DNA from: Gamarada debralockiae
Lineage: Eukaryota; Ascomycota; Leotiomycetes; Helotiales; Hyphodiscaceae
Assembly: GCA_002803225.1 (NCBI GenBank)
Contig: NXFV01000534.1
Coordinates: 1 to 29,550, forward strand
Reading direction: 5' to 3'
Length of the DNA stretch: 29,550 bases
The translations under genes were made by a program, and so were the position numbers. Below, piece after piece: positions 20,877 to 29,550 of this stretch. Within the stretch, counting starts at the first letter, position 1, and each line of letters begins with the position of its first letter. Below the pieces are notes generated by a model. It was not told the origin of the DNA, made no database searches, and worked only from the letters and a program-made list of their open reading frames with translations.

Positions 20877-21274
20877 TATACAGTGATATGCGAATAAGTG
20901 TCGCCGATTTGACCGATACACCGCTTTTTGCAGGGAACATCACCCAAAATTAAAAAAAAAAAAAGGCAACTTTGCACACCCCAAGGCATTGGTAGGAAAT
21001 CTTCCAGTTTTGGTACAGGGGCATGACAGTCGAGGGGAGGGAGAGGTTGGAGAGGTTTAGGGGAAACTAGGAAGGCGACTAACCCCCACCGAAAGCATAA
21101 GCCGTAGTGATGATCGCCGGCTTAGCTCTCTTCAAGAAGGGTTGGAATCTCTAAGCTACAGCGAGTCGGTTAGTTTTCTAGAATATGCCATCGTCCTTGA
21201 CAGAAGTAACCTTACCTAAACTATCGCCTCATTCCACTGAGATGGCCAACAAGATACTATGACTACCACCTACC
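20877..21274. other. Spacer between two fossils
   Basis: No gene. It has a 12-A run near 20950-20963 and short A/G-rich tracts. It separates the dehydrogenase fossil from the 3' end of the HeLo fossil. Confidence 0.45.
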
Positions 21275-22171
21275 TTACCAATTCCAGTCACTACTGTACG
21301 CGTCACCACTATGAACCTGACCTCTGACTACAACATTCAAGTATTGGTGACCAGTAAGCACTTCTAGTGCAGCTATTTGAACCAGGCTACCCACGCCCTT
21401 AGCTATATTCTTAATGAGCCCAATAGACTTTTTGTCGCTGATTTCTGCCGCTTCTTGTCGGACAAGCGTGATTTGGGCTTGAGGTGCGGGGAAAAGGTTT
21501 CTCGATGTTGTCGATATGCAAGGTGATATCGCCAATGAGATATCGAAATTCGGCCCTGTGGTATACCGCCCTGTCAGGAAACGCTTATATAACCACTGCG
21601 TTGTGACGTGGTATATAGGGACTAGGAGAGCCCCATCACTATCTTCATCCTTCACTAACTCACTCGTACGATTAATGAAGGAGTCCCAGACTATCAAGCT
21701 CATCAATCTATCATCACTACTGTGTGCTATCACTATTGCCAACCGCTCTTGCCTTCTGATACACCCAGCTCGTAAGCTTTAAGAACCTTTACCAGCTCTG
21801 TCATCTTATTGCCCAGAATTATGGGTGCGGGGTCTATATCAGTTGCCGAAATGTAGATCCTCGCCAACTTTAGCAGTCAACTTGTACATTTTCGAGATGT
21901 CCTCTGTGTGAGCAAAGAGCATAAGGATTTGGAGCTACGTATCCTTTGCAAGTTGAGTCTCAACTGCGGTAGTATCGGATTTGCCCAGGCTCGGATCGTC
22001 GTAGACATCAACAGCCTCAACCAAGCATGTAAGGAGTTGTGCGGAGCTGATAACGAGCAGATCAGCCTGGAAATCTCTCCCGAAGTGACAATTCAACTGG
22101 ATGTATTCGAAGTAGTTAACACAAGCGGTTCTTATGGCATAAGTCTTAATTATATGGGAAGGAATATAACA
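21275..22171 (-). pseudogene. HeLo-domain (HET-S/LopB type) pseudogene
   Basis: HeLo domains are the N-terminal effector domains of fungal HET-S-type cell-death proteins. On the minus strand, 22171-21938 is stop-free and includes YFEYIQLNCHFGRDFQ (near 22115-22065), closely matching the HeLo start (FEYxQLGRxFGRDFQ), then EAVDVYDDPSLGKSD. A TAG at 21937-21935 interrupts; beyond it comes ILMLFAHTEDISKMYKLTAK, then a frame change to ATDIDPAPIILGNKMTELVK, then a second change into the frame 21742-21275. That frame holds EISDKKSIGLIKNIAKGVGS and LTGHQYLNVVVRG, typical of HeLo proteins' C-terminal part. The N-terminus is missing and there is no amyloid-like tail. Known of the family: membrane-targeting cell-death domain. 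Seen: one nonsense codon and at least two frame changes, so the gene is dead. The plus-strand frame at 21908-22207 is its shadow. Confidence 0.78.
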
Positions 22172-22220
22172 TTAAACACATACTACAAAATCTATACTCG
22201 TTCATAACCACTATTCACAT

Positions 22221-24270
22221 CTAAATTCTACAAAGCTTTCCATTCCCACTAGGCAGCCCATTCGCTGTCACTACCTGCCAGTCTTCACTCCCTACTGCCG
22301 TCTGCGCAAAGAAAATATTCTTTGGATCAAGCGCCTTCTTAATGCTCAGCAACCTCGGATACGAGGTGCCATAAAAGCTCTGCTGGAAATTCGGCTCCAG
22401 GATATCGCTCTCACCCAGATAGGAGCCCGCGCCGGGCGAAACATCACGCCAACGCTGCATATGGCCGAAGGTGAAATTATGCCTCGTTTCGAGCTGGACG
22501 GCGACGCTAGCACCTGCAGCCCAGTTGACGGATTGAAGGACATGCGCGTAGGTGTTGCGCCAGGCAGGGTTGACGGCGTTGTCGGAGCAACCGCCATTCT
22601 TGAGGCTGGGGTCGATGATGAAGGCGATGATGGTGAGGCCGGCTTGGGAGGAGGTCTTGATTGCGTTGAAGGTTGCGTCGAGTTTGGAGGTTGTGCTCCA
22701 GTTTTCTTTCGGGAAGAGACGGGAGCCTGTGGCGACGTGGGTCTTTGAAACGGCTTCAAGCGGGAAGGATGCCAGCCATGCGGGGTAGAAGGAGTCATAG
22801 TGGACGGTTTTTGGTGTGAAGCTGATGTTTAGGGCATTTAGTTGGGCAAACCAGGGAGCCAGAAGGGCGTTGGTATCCGCTAGTGATTTTCCAGGAGCCC
22901 AGAATGGCTGCATGAGGAACATGGGCCCAGTTGAGGTGTTTATTATGAACCAATAAGCATAGATGCCTTGAGCTGAGAGGGATGGGAAGAAGTCCATATA
23001 ATTTCTCACCCCAGTCCAGAAGTTGTCAGAAGTGATGGTGCCATTGTTCCCTCCTACTGTGAAGGAGAATGTTGATGCTGTGACAGCCATGTCGGGATAA
23101 GCCTTGATAGTAACGGATGTAACGACGCCAAAAGTGCTACCACCTCCTCCGCGGAGAGCCCAAAATAGATCCGTATTTTGATCGAAATCTGCCGTGACAA
23201 AGCGTCCATCCGCAGTGACGACTTCCATTGACAGTACTTGGTCAGCGGCCATGCCATAGATAGAGCTTAGAGGCGAGTGACCGCCGCCTTGAATATAACC
23301 ACCCATGACACCAACAGTCTGCAACGCATTAGTGTCCGAAATGACAAGAGTAAGGATATGATGATGTTACCTGGCCTTCACCACCAACTACAACCAATCC
23401 TCTATCATGAGCCTCCTTATAGATCTCGAATGCTTGCACACCGACACCCAACTTGAACGCAGGGCCATCGTATCCGCAGCCCTGACTAGTGTACTTTGGA
23501 AAATACTTGACATCCTTCAAATTGTGTGTCCAGATGCTAAGGGCACCAGCACCGCCTGACTTCCCAGAAAAGTCATGGCCCGTATTCTTGATCACCAATC
23601 GAAGACCCATTGTTCTCGCAAAGTTGACCCCCAACTGAATTTGAGCAACATTTGAGACGTTGATGGCATAGAAAGGGAATGCACCTAATGTGCAATTTTG
23701 AGTTGGATCCGTAGTTACTTCACATGTGAGACCCTGGTAGACGGGTGACATCATTGAGGTTGGATCCGTCATACTAGAATAAATCAGCAACTATTTCGTC
23801 TCTATCTTTACTATATTGGCTTACTGAAGGTATGAATTGGTCCAGTTCGCGGTCAAAGCGGCGCATTTAGCTTGGTTGTAATAAATCCCATCATAGCAAG
23901 GCGAAGCTAGAGGAACAGTCTTGATGAGGGCATTTTTTCCAAGAACCCAATTCAAAGTATTCCAGATGAAATCAGAGGGCCAAGACTTGTCGCCTGGGAA
24001 TATTCTACAGGACGAGGAAGTCAGGTGGGTGAGGTTGGCCGAGATATCGGGGACATCGTCGAACTGGAAGAGTGCAGCGGTACTATTATCGAGAGCCGAA
24101 AGACTATTGTCAGTCAATTGGACAGCCTCGTACTTGAAGTATGTTGTATTGTCGATTGGAACTACGGTTGTGGCTGCAGTTTGAACATCGTCAGTGGAGG
24201 ATGCGACCAGTGTGGCGGTAGCGAACACAAAGTATAGGTTCGCAACCAGCAAACTTGCACATCCTACCAT
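22221..24270 (-). CDS. Secreted FAD-linked oxidase, berberine-bridge-enzyme type
   Basis: Exons are 24270-23825, 23773-23371 and 23318-22221. Introns are 23824-23774 (gtaagc...tctag) and 23370-23319 (gtaaca...ttgcag). The product has 648 residues. Residues 1 to about 23 form a signal peptide (MVGCASLLVANLYFVFATAT), and many N-x-S/T sites suggest secretion and glycosylation. The FAD_binding_4 (PCMH) domain starts near 165; NTGHDFSGKS carries the His (about 215) expected to bind FAD covalently. GGYIQGGGHSPLSSIYG and FWALRGGGGSTFGVVTSV follow. The C-terminal BBE domain includes LDPKNIFFAQTAVGSEDW. The family oxidises alcohols, amines or sugars with oxygen, and fungal members occur in secondary metabolism; the substrate is unknown. 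All exon phases agree and no defect is seen. Confidence 0.9.
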
Positions 24271-24858
24271 CTTTGGGCGTAGGGCTGATTGATTATAACG
24301 TGGAATATTATTTTATCTGCCGCCGATGAAACCTTGGCCCAGACGATTAAAATGCAAAACAAAGGGTGTGATTGACAATGATAGAACAGGCGCATAAACA
24401 AACAACCCCAGGCCCGGATGAATGCAACGTGCTAAGGGATGGAAAATAGCAAAACAAAGGGCATGGAAGGAAACTATAAACAACCTTGATTATTAGTGTG
24501 GCGGGTCTCTGGAAGAACGTAGCAAATTAAGCCAAAGCGGAGCAATAACTAGTATTGAATACGATGTCTCCGCTTAGCTCGGGCACACTCCATAAGTTCG
24601 TTGGGCGAAGAGGGGTAATTATGGGGAGATTTGGTATGTGCAGGCGGACAGATCCCGAAATAGGGGGTTGATTTAATTTATTAACAGAGCTCCGTATCGA
24701 ATCGAACAGTCATTTTTATAATTTGATTCGATACGAATCGAGAGTTCGACCGATTCGATAAGGATCACGTGAAAGCTTAAAAGGGTCGGAAAAAGGACGG
24801 CCAGATAAAAAATTGCTTCCGGTCTCTGGCGGCTGCACTTCTACTTTAGGAATAGCGC

Positions 24859-25107
24859 TACTACAGTATACAGTACTATTCCCCTCCCCGGGGCCCCGGG
24901 TTCATCAATCCACAGGGGATTGAATCTTAGATGCTTGCCACAACTCACCCCACTTTCTAGCCAATTACAGGGCTCTACTTAAAAGATCGCTCGACTTATT
25001 TTCAAAAGGAGCTCTGTGATTGGCTAGAAAGTCGGGTGAATGAATCTAAGACTTAATCCCTGTGGATTGATAAACCCGGGGAGAGAATAGTACAGTACAA
25101 CGTAGTA
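24859..25107. mobile_element. Foldback (MITE-like) element 1
   Basis: Two long inverted arms, 24859-24975 and 25009-25107, flank a loop of about 33 nt. Shared stretches include gtactatt, ccccggg, atcaatccacaggg, tcttagat, actttctagccaat and gctc. The arms differ by scattered transitions and a small indel in the ccccggggccccggg part. The outer ends read tactac...gtagta, compatible with a TA target site. There is no coding capacity. Confidence 0.65.
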
Positions 25108-25121
25108 CCTCTATACAGGGG

Positions 25122-25245
25122 TAATAAATGTTAAATGACGCCACAGGATTTGACCAATTATATCCCTAAAAGGGATATCCTGAGCAGGTGATTGGTCAGG
25201 CCACTCGGATTTTCGACCGTATTTGGACTCGCCTAACATTTATTA
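25122..25245. mobile_element. Foldback element 2
   Basis: Terminal arms taataaatgtta (25122-25133) and its exact inverse (25234-25245) enclose a nested inverse pair tgaccaat/attggtca (25151-25158 and 25191-25198) and a central palindrome (atatccct/agggatat). It is 124 bp long, non-coding, and starts 14 bp after element 1. Confidence 0.55.
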
Positions 25246-25536
25246 ACGCAGTCAGTAAAGAACCGAACTAATTAGGCTGGTGAAGCGCACTAACTATGCG
25301 CTGTTCCCCTAAATAAAACTTAATTCATTATAAGCTGTGAAAGACGTGCTCTGAGTGGTGGAAGCTCTGTTAGGCAACATTTAAAGTTTTTCTTCTACTG
25401 TAATGAGGACTCCGCGAAGGATCAGATTCCTTACATCCAAGGTTGTCGGGGCAAGGATAATCGAGACCCAGAGCCCCGGAACAGGCAGCCGGAAGGCTGT
25501 CAAAGCATAATTAAAGTTCTTGCCGCCTCCCCAAAT

Positions 25537-25660
25537 ACTTCCTATCTACCCAAATACTTGTAGCGAAATTAGAGCGGGACAAGGTGTATAGGGTACTTTG
25601 TGATCTGTGCCAGCCTGGAACCCCCTGGCCTCGCTACAAGTATTTGGGTAGATAGGAAGT
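25537..25660. repeat. Perfect 30-bp inverted repeat (foldback element 3)
   Basis: Arms 25537-25566 and 25631-25660 are exact inverse copies (they begin acttcctatctaccc) with a 64-nt spacer. The perfect match points to recent origin or ongoing conversion. It lies about 280 bp upstream of the membrane-protein ATG. Confidence 0.7.
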
Positions 25661-25943
25661 ACACACTTAGGTCCACAGCATGTCTGAGCTAGACGTATCA
25701 AATGATTCAAAGAGAGGGTGGCCCGGCGCTAGTGCTTATTGGTGCATCTACCTCCGCACTTTGCGTCGTCCCATCAGGCTGCTCTACAGTCTAGGGCCTT
25801 GGCGACGAAGGGATCTGCAAACCATCTATACTGTAGTGACTGTCGTGAAGGTTTTCATATATCTTTGACAGAATGTTAAGGAATTGGGTTGCTTGGGTAC
25901 CTGCAGTTTTGTTCTGTTACAACTCTTTGGAAATCCTGCATTC

Positions 25944-27585
25944 ATGGTTGACACGAAACAGCCGGAGGCGCTGGTCATCATTGGCGTCTTCTTGAGCATT
26001 AGCACGATCTTTGCTGCTCTCAGAATCTGGGCGAGGGTCATTGGGTGCAAGAATGGGATCCAGTGGGATTCTTATATCATGTGGAGTAAGTTGTTCTGAA
26101 GCTGGTTCCTAGGTCGGGTGCCTATTGTTGCGATCAGCAGAGCAATGAGACCACAGGCTGTTCAATGCTTATTTCTCTTCTACTTTCGTCGCATTGTGGG
26201 AATGGAATTACGCTATGTGTTGCGATTGGCACAGTCTCCACTGTGCTTCTTGCCAACTTTCGTGGAATACTATGTTCATATTGTGGGAACGGGGTTCATT
26301 ACGCTTGTAACCATTGCAATGCATATTGCTTCACACTGACAGATGCGCAGGCGACGGTCTCATTGCGCTTGCATACGTAAGATATCAGCTATGGACGAGC
26401 AATTTGGACGTCAGAGATTCTAACCAGGATAGGCCCTCGTCGCTGCAGAGTCATATGCCGCCATCAAATGTTTGCAATATCCCTCCCCACTACTTGAAAG
26501 AGATACTGATTACCCATTTAGATACTCTCTACACCTGGCAGGGTTACCATTTGGTGAACATTCCAAAACTGAACATTGCGGAGCAGGTTCAGGGACAGAA
26601 GTACAACCTCGCCAACCAACTCCTTTACAACCCCATTCTCGCTCTGGTGAAAGCATCGGTGATCCTCTTCCTCCTTCGCATTGGTGGTGCGAAACCTATT
26701 GCAAAGAAGGCCCTCTGGACTACGTTCATGCTCAATCTGTTGTTGGCAATCGCCATCTTCTTCGCAGACGCATTCCAATGTACGCCATTCAACTATGTGT
26801 ACGACTATCCTAAGATGGATTTAGCAGCTCAAAAAGCAGCTGATGCCGACAGCAAAGGCCAGGTCAATGGCGTCACGATAAAGGGAGGAAGGTGTATTGA
26901 TCAGATCAACTTCTTCCTTATCTCTGCCGGACTCGCTGTTGGTACTGATCTACTGGTCGTTGCAATCCCGACAGTTATCGTATGGGACTTGAAGATGGCG
27001 CGTCGGAAGAAGATTGCCGCCAATGCAATCCTCAGTGTTGGGGCTGTGTAAGTCAACATCGATGAGCGCCAGTGCTTGAAGTGCTTCATTCTAATCTTTC
27101 GTTACAGTGTAACTGCAGTTTCCATCGCCCGTCTCATCATCTACCGCTGGCGATTCTCGCCCAACAACCATGATCGTACGTATGGAGTCGGCTACACCGT
27201 CTCATCCATGGAGGCCAACGTCGCAATTGCCACGGGCTGCGTACCATCTCTCGGGCCTCTTGTGCGACACATTGCACCCCGGATTCTTGGGTCGACAGGC
27301 AACTATGCCTCTCCCCCCACTCCATCAGAATATGTACAACAGTCAGGCGAAGGGAAGGATGGGAAGGAAGAGAAGGGCGGTCAATATGCACTCGAGACTT
27401 TCAGCGCTAGAACATCAAGTTGGAAGGGGTCTAGGAGTCAAGTGGAGGTGGAGGCGTGGTCGAGTGATGAAAATATTCTGCGGCCAGGACCGGAGCAGAT
27501 TCGGAGTGCGGTCAATGTCGATGTTACCTTCAGCGACGCATCGTCAATCGATGGGAGAAAGGTTCAGGGAAAGCCTGCTTTTTAA
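25944..27585 (+). CDS. SAT4/rhodopsin-like (PTH11-related) integral membrane protein
   Basis: Proposed exons are 25944-26085, 26351-26376, 26542-27047 and 27108-27585, giving 383 residues with consistent phases. The best-supported intron is 27048-27107 (gtaagt...ttacag). The proposed N-terminus is [22 protein letters not shown]1, followed by [10 protein letters not shown]. Later segments show [37 protein letters not shown] with AFQC, a lumenal or outer loop with [24 protein letters not shown], and [14 protein letters not shown]; these follow the fungal multi-TM 'rhodopsin domain' family. The C-terminal tail is Ser/Gly-rich and cytosolic. The family includes PTH11-like receptors, but ligands are mostly unknown. 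The TM2 region is short in this model, the second exon has only 26 nt and the first intron is long at 265 nt, so a mini-exon may be missed or the gene may be damaged between 26086 and 26541. Confidence 0.72.
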
Positions 27586-28541
27586 AGTCTCATGGAGTGG
27601 TTGTGCAATCAGGCAATTGCGCTCACAATCATAAATCATCATTACCGTCGCTCATTCGTTGATCCTTCGAACTATCCCGTAGCCCATCGATCTGAAAATT
27701 CTAACCTGTCGGATAATGTCTATCATATCTGCTCTTGCACCAGGACATTTCTCTCATGAAGAAGCAGCTCTGTAATGTAATATGTTCAGCGGGTGAAAAC
27801 ACCTGTACATTGTCAGGGACTGTATACCGTCCTTTTTGAGTTGCGTGGCTGAAGTCGCGGTAAGTCTCTGGAGCCATCTGATACGGAGCTTTTGGCTATG
27901 CTGACAAAATGGATCCAGAACCTCATCGGTAGGGCATCAGGGTTGCTTCTATTGCTTTGCAGGCCGTAAATCTCGGCATCCTCATAGTTCTTATCGCAGA
28001 TATCCCGAGAATCTGTTCTTGTGGCGTTGCTGAGGAGAAATTCAGCCACTCAGCCCGATTGAGTGCATCATGGAACCAATTGAGTCCATGGCGAAGTCAC
28101 GAATAGTGCCCATAATGGATTTAAGCACTGGAAGACAGACTGTTAAGATTCTGTGAAAGAATCTTCCGCACAGGTTCCGGCATATGGGACAGAGAACGTG
28201 ATGATTTTGAGATTCGCAGCATCAAGATATGAAAGAATCTGTACGTAAAGTCATACAGGACTAGTATAGAGCAAAGTAATGCGGGGAAAGCTGCAGAATA
28301 GATTACAGAAAACGTTACAAGAAATGTTGCTGATTACCTTCAAAGTGCCAGCGTTAGCAATCATATGCAACCAAAATAAGCTTAAACTTAGGGAAGAGAT
28401 ATAGAATTTCTGGCTAACTAAATCAAGTCATCACCTCGTATTAAAACCAATTCAAAGCGATAGCTGCAATGGCCACCCCACAGCCTCTCGCCCCCTTGTG
28501 ATTTTCACGACCCAGCCCCATCTTTTACCAACCTCAATTCC
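27586..28541. other. Spacer with a decayed minus-strand frame
   Basis: Apart from the fossil at 27701-28080, listed separately, nothing is supported. The stretch 28140-28500 is AT-rich and non-coding. Confidence 0.4.
27701..28080 (-). pseudogene. Unrecognised decayed coding sequence
   Basis: Three minus-strand frames read like consecutive pieces of one protein. The pieces are WFHDALNRAEWLNFSSATPQ (from about 28078), then DICDKNYEDAEIYGLQ in a second frame, then FSHATQKGRYTVPDN and QVFSPAEHITLQSC in a third frame ending at a TAG (27703-27701). The boundaries lack splice signals, which suggests frameshifts rather than introns. I cannot name the family. Confidence 0.35.
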
Positions 28542-28910
28542 TCAATCAACGTAGCCCATCGACTTGTGGAGCTTGATATTGGCGTTGCTAAGGCGAACTT
28601 TGATATTCTTCGCCTTCTCATCAACAACCGGCGATAGCTCTAACAGCATGATTCTTGCCTCCTCCAGTTCTACAGCGCGTCTCTCAAACCCCTGAAGCCT
28701 ATATTTGATTACCAGAAGCTTCTTCTCGTCATCTTCAATATAGCCCCCTACTGTTCCGTGTTCCTCTGCACTCGCCTTCAACCATACGCTGAAATCCCCG
28801 AGATCCCCCTTCCCAATGGTTCTCTCATCGCTAAATGCAGACAATAGGCCCCGACCAGACAGATCCCCTAAGGTGACGCTATTAGTTGTTAGTCGAGGTT
28901 GAGCATAATA
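28542..28910 (-). CDS. Unrecognised C-terminal frame with helical character
   Basis: The frame is open from 28910 to the stop at 28542; the first ATG in it is at 28844 (100 residues), but the sequence upstream of it (TLGDLSGRGLLSAFSDERT) is also protein-like, so this is probably the 3' end of a longer gene whose 5' part is missing or spliced on. The last 70 residues are rich in Lys, Glu and Leu (ELEEARIMLLELSPVVDEKA) and probably helical or coiled-coil. No family is recognised. Confidence 0.38.
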   Translation of the reverse strand, partial: YYAQPRLTTNSVTLGDLSGRGLLSAFSDERTIGKGDLGDFSVWLKASAEEHGTVGGYIEDDEKKLLVIKYRLQGFERRAVELEEARIMLLELSPVVDEKAKNIKVRLSNANIKLHKSMGYVD

Positions 28911-29296
28911 TTATCAAAGAATCATTAGTATTAAAGCAACTAGGCACAGAGCGTCGAGGCCGCAAGCATTTCAGCTTTAGTTGTAGATATAAAAATATAG
29001 ATGACTCTGACGTACTGAAGACTCTGGGTGGGTCGGAGGGAGATGAATTACAAGATATGACCTCGTATATCTTGCAAAATTCGCTTTCTTTCACCAGGCC
29101 TAGGGTAGAGGCTTATATCAAGTCTCTGAAGAAGAATGCTGCCCTCTGTATCGTTGTATGCACAAGGGAAGGCACGGATGACTCTTGGGAACGTATTGGT
29201 AAGCAATTAGTAAGCAGGCTGACGACCCACCAGGGGGTGTTGGGGGCTCGTGGAATACCGGTACTTAATTCGTCCGATTTTTCTAAACCTCACTAA
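28886..29296 (+). CDS. Unrecognised plus-strand frame
   Basis: A 136-codon frame from an ATG at 28886 to a stop at 29296. The part from about residue 45 is protein-like (LGGSEGDELQDMTSYILQNS, then RVEAYIKSLKKNAALCIVV, then GIPVLNSSDF). Its first codons overlap, in opposite orientation, the 5' end of the minus-strand frame at 28542-28910, so at most one is right at that point. AT-rich DNA follows at once. It may be a remnant of a larger gene. Confidence 0.33.
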   Translation: MLVEVEHNIIKESLVLKQLGTERRGRKHFSFSCRYKNIDDSDVLKTLGGSEGDELQDMTSYILQNSLSFTRPRVEAYIKSLKKNAALCIVVCTREGTDDSWERIGKQLVSRLTTHQGVLGARGIPVLNSSDFSKPH

Positions 29297-29429
29297 AAGT
29301 TAACTTTTTCCATGGTATAGTACTTGAGCATTTTTAATTGAAATTTTTCTAAACTCGAGATTTGAATTATTTAAAAGGCTAAATTAATTTATAGCTCTTA
29401 AAGTATCTAATTTCGTTCGTTGTTATTGA

Positions 29430-29550
29430 GTTATTGAAGAAGCAAAACACCAGGCGGAGTTTCGCACCGAAATTCGCGAGCTTTTCTCGTCTTTTAATTT
29501 AGCAGCTTATAACTTTCCAAGAAAGATTCATATTAAAATTTTAAGAACTG
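29430..29550 (+). mobile_element. Possible pogo/Fot1-type transposase N-terminus, cut by window edge
   Basis: The last 40 codons form a stop-free frame with FRTEIRELFSSFNLAAYNFP, which recalls the psq-type helix-turn-helix at the start of fungal pogo-family (Fot1-like) transposases, where a basic helix is followed by AAxxYxIPxxTL. Surrounding DNA is very AT-rich. The frame begins after a TGA at 29427-29429 and leaves the window. Support is one short motif. Confidence 0.28.

Larger units (their letters stand above)
24271..25943. other. Repeat-rich divergent intergenic region
   Basis: About 1.7 kb between the FAD oxidase (reading left) and the membrane-protein gene (reading right). It holds three foldback elements, listed separately, and a stretch near 24690-24765 with repeated, partly inverted tcgaat/attcga motifs. 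No gene is supported; the short frame at 25680-25868 lacks protein-like composition. Confidence 0.5.

Noticed and set aside
21908..22207. Plus-strand frame of 99 codons
   Set aside because: It is antisense to the HeLo fossil, whose minus-strand reading matches a known domain; the plus frame has no family resemblance.
22461..22748. Gly/Asp-rich plus-strand frame
   Set aside because: Shadow of FAD oxidase exon 3.
1..29550. tRNA, rRNA or core biosynthetic synthase genes
   Set aside because: I found no convincing cloverleaf or rRNA sequence and no ketosynthase, adenylation or terpene synthase motifs in any frame I examined; this is a manual reading and not an exhaustive search.

Overview
The window looks like nuclear DNA of a filamentous ascomycete (Pezizomycotina). 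Introns are short (about 50-165 nt, GT...AG) and interrupt most intact genes. The gene content is typically fungal: a Zn2Cys6 regulator, a microsomal P450, a SAT4/rhodopsin-like membrane protein, a berberine-bridge-type oxidase, and fossils of HET and HeLo allorecognition genes. The class cannot be fixed from the sequence alone. Genes are sparse, and the spaces between them are AT-rich and hold foldback repeats and decayed coding sequence, as in an accessory or fast-evolving chromosomal region.

Layout. 1-2.1 kb: no recognised gene. 2.1-3.4 kb: a split Ser/Thr-rich minus-strand gene and a short coding-like plus-strand stretch. 3.8-4.8 kb (-): IRC22, the TRAP-alpha-like ER membrane protein, three exons; this is the only clear housekeeping gene. 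5.2-5.8 kb (-): an orphan open frame. 6.9-7.8 kb (+): a HET-domain pseudogene with a fossil intron and several frame changes. 7.76-9.72 kb (-): a Zn2Cys6 transcription factor whose zinc cluster is assembled from three exons and whose last codons run antisense into the HET fossil. 10.28-11.06 kb (+): an alpha/beta hydrolase with a TATA box. 11.1-14.4 kb: gene-poor, with an inverted-repeat element and a tandem repeat. 14.46-16.16 kb (+): a cytochrome P450, two exons. 17.2-18.5 kb: two orphan frames. 18.8-19.6 kb (-): a class I SAM methyltransferase. 20.6-20.9 kb (+): the broken C-terminal end of a short-chain dehydrogenase. 21.3-22.2 kb (-): a HeLo (HET-S/LopB-type) pseudogene. 22.2-24.3 kb (-): a secreted FAD-linked oxidase, three exons. 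24.86-25.66 kb: three foldback elements in a row. 25.94-27.59 kb (+): a SAT4-family membrane protein. 27.7-29.3 kb: unrecognised decayed frames. At the right edge a frame resembles the helix-turn-helix of a pogo/Fot1-type transposase.

How the genes may work together. The regulator, hydrolase, P450, methyltransferase, dehydrogenase fossil and FAD oxidase are the usual tailoring set of a fungal secondary-metabolite cluster. No core synthase (polyketide, peptide or terpene) is visible here. Either the core lies outside the window, or this is a dispersed or decaying set of enzymes; that grouping is inference. The most notable content is the pair of broken allorecognition genes (HET and HeLo) beside these enzymes, and the apparent capture of HET fossil DNA as the 3' end of the transcription factor.
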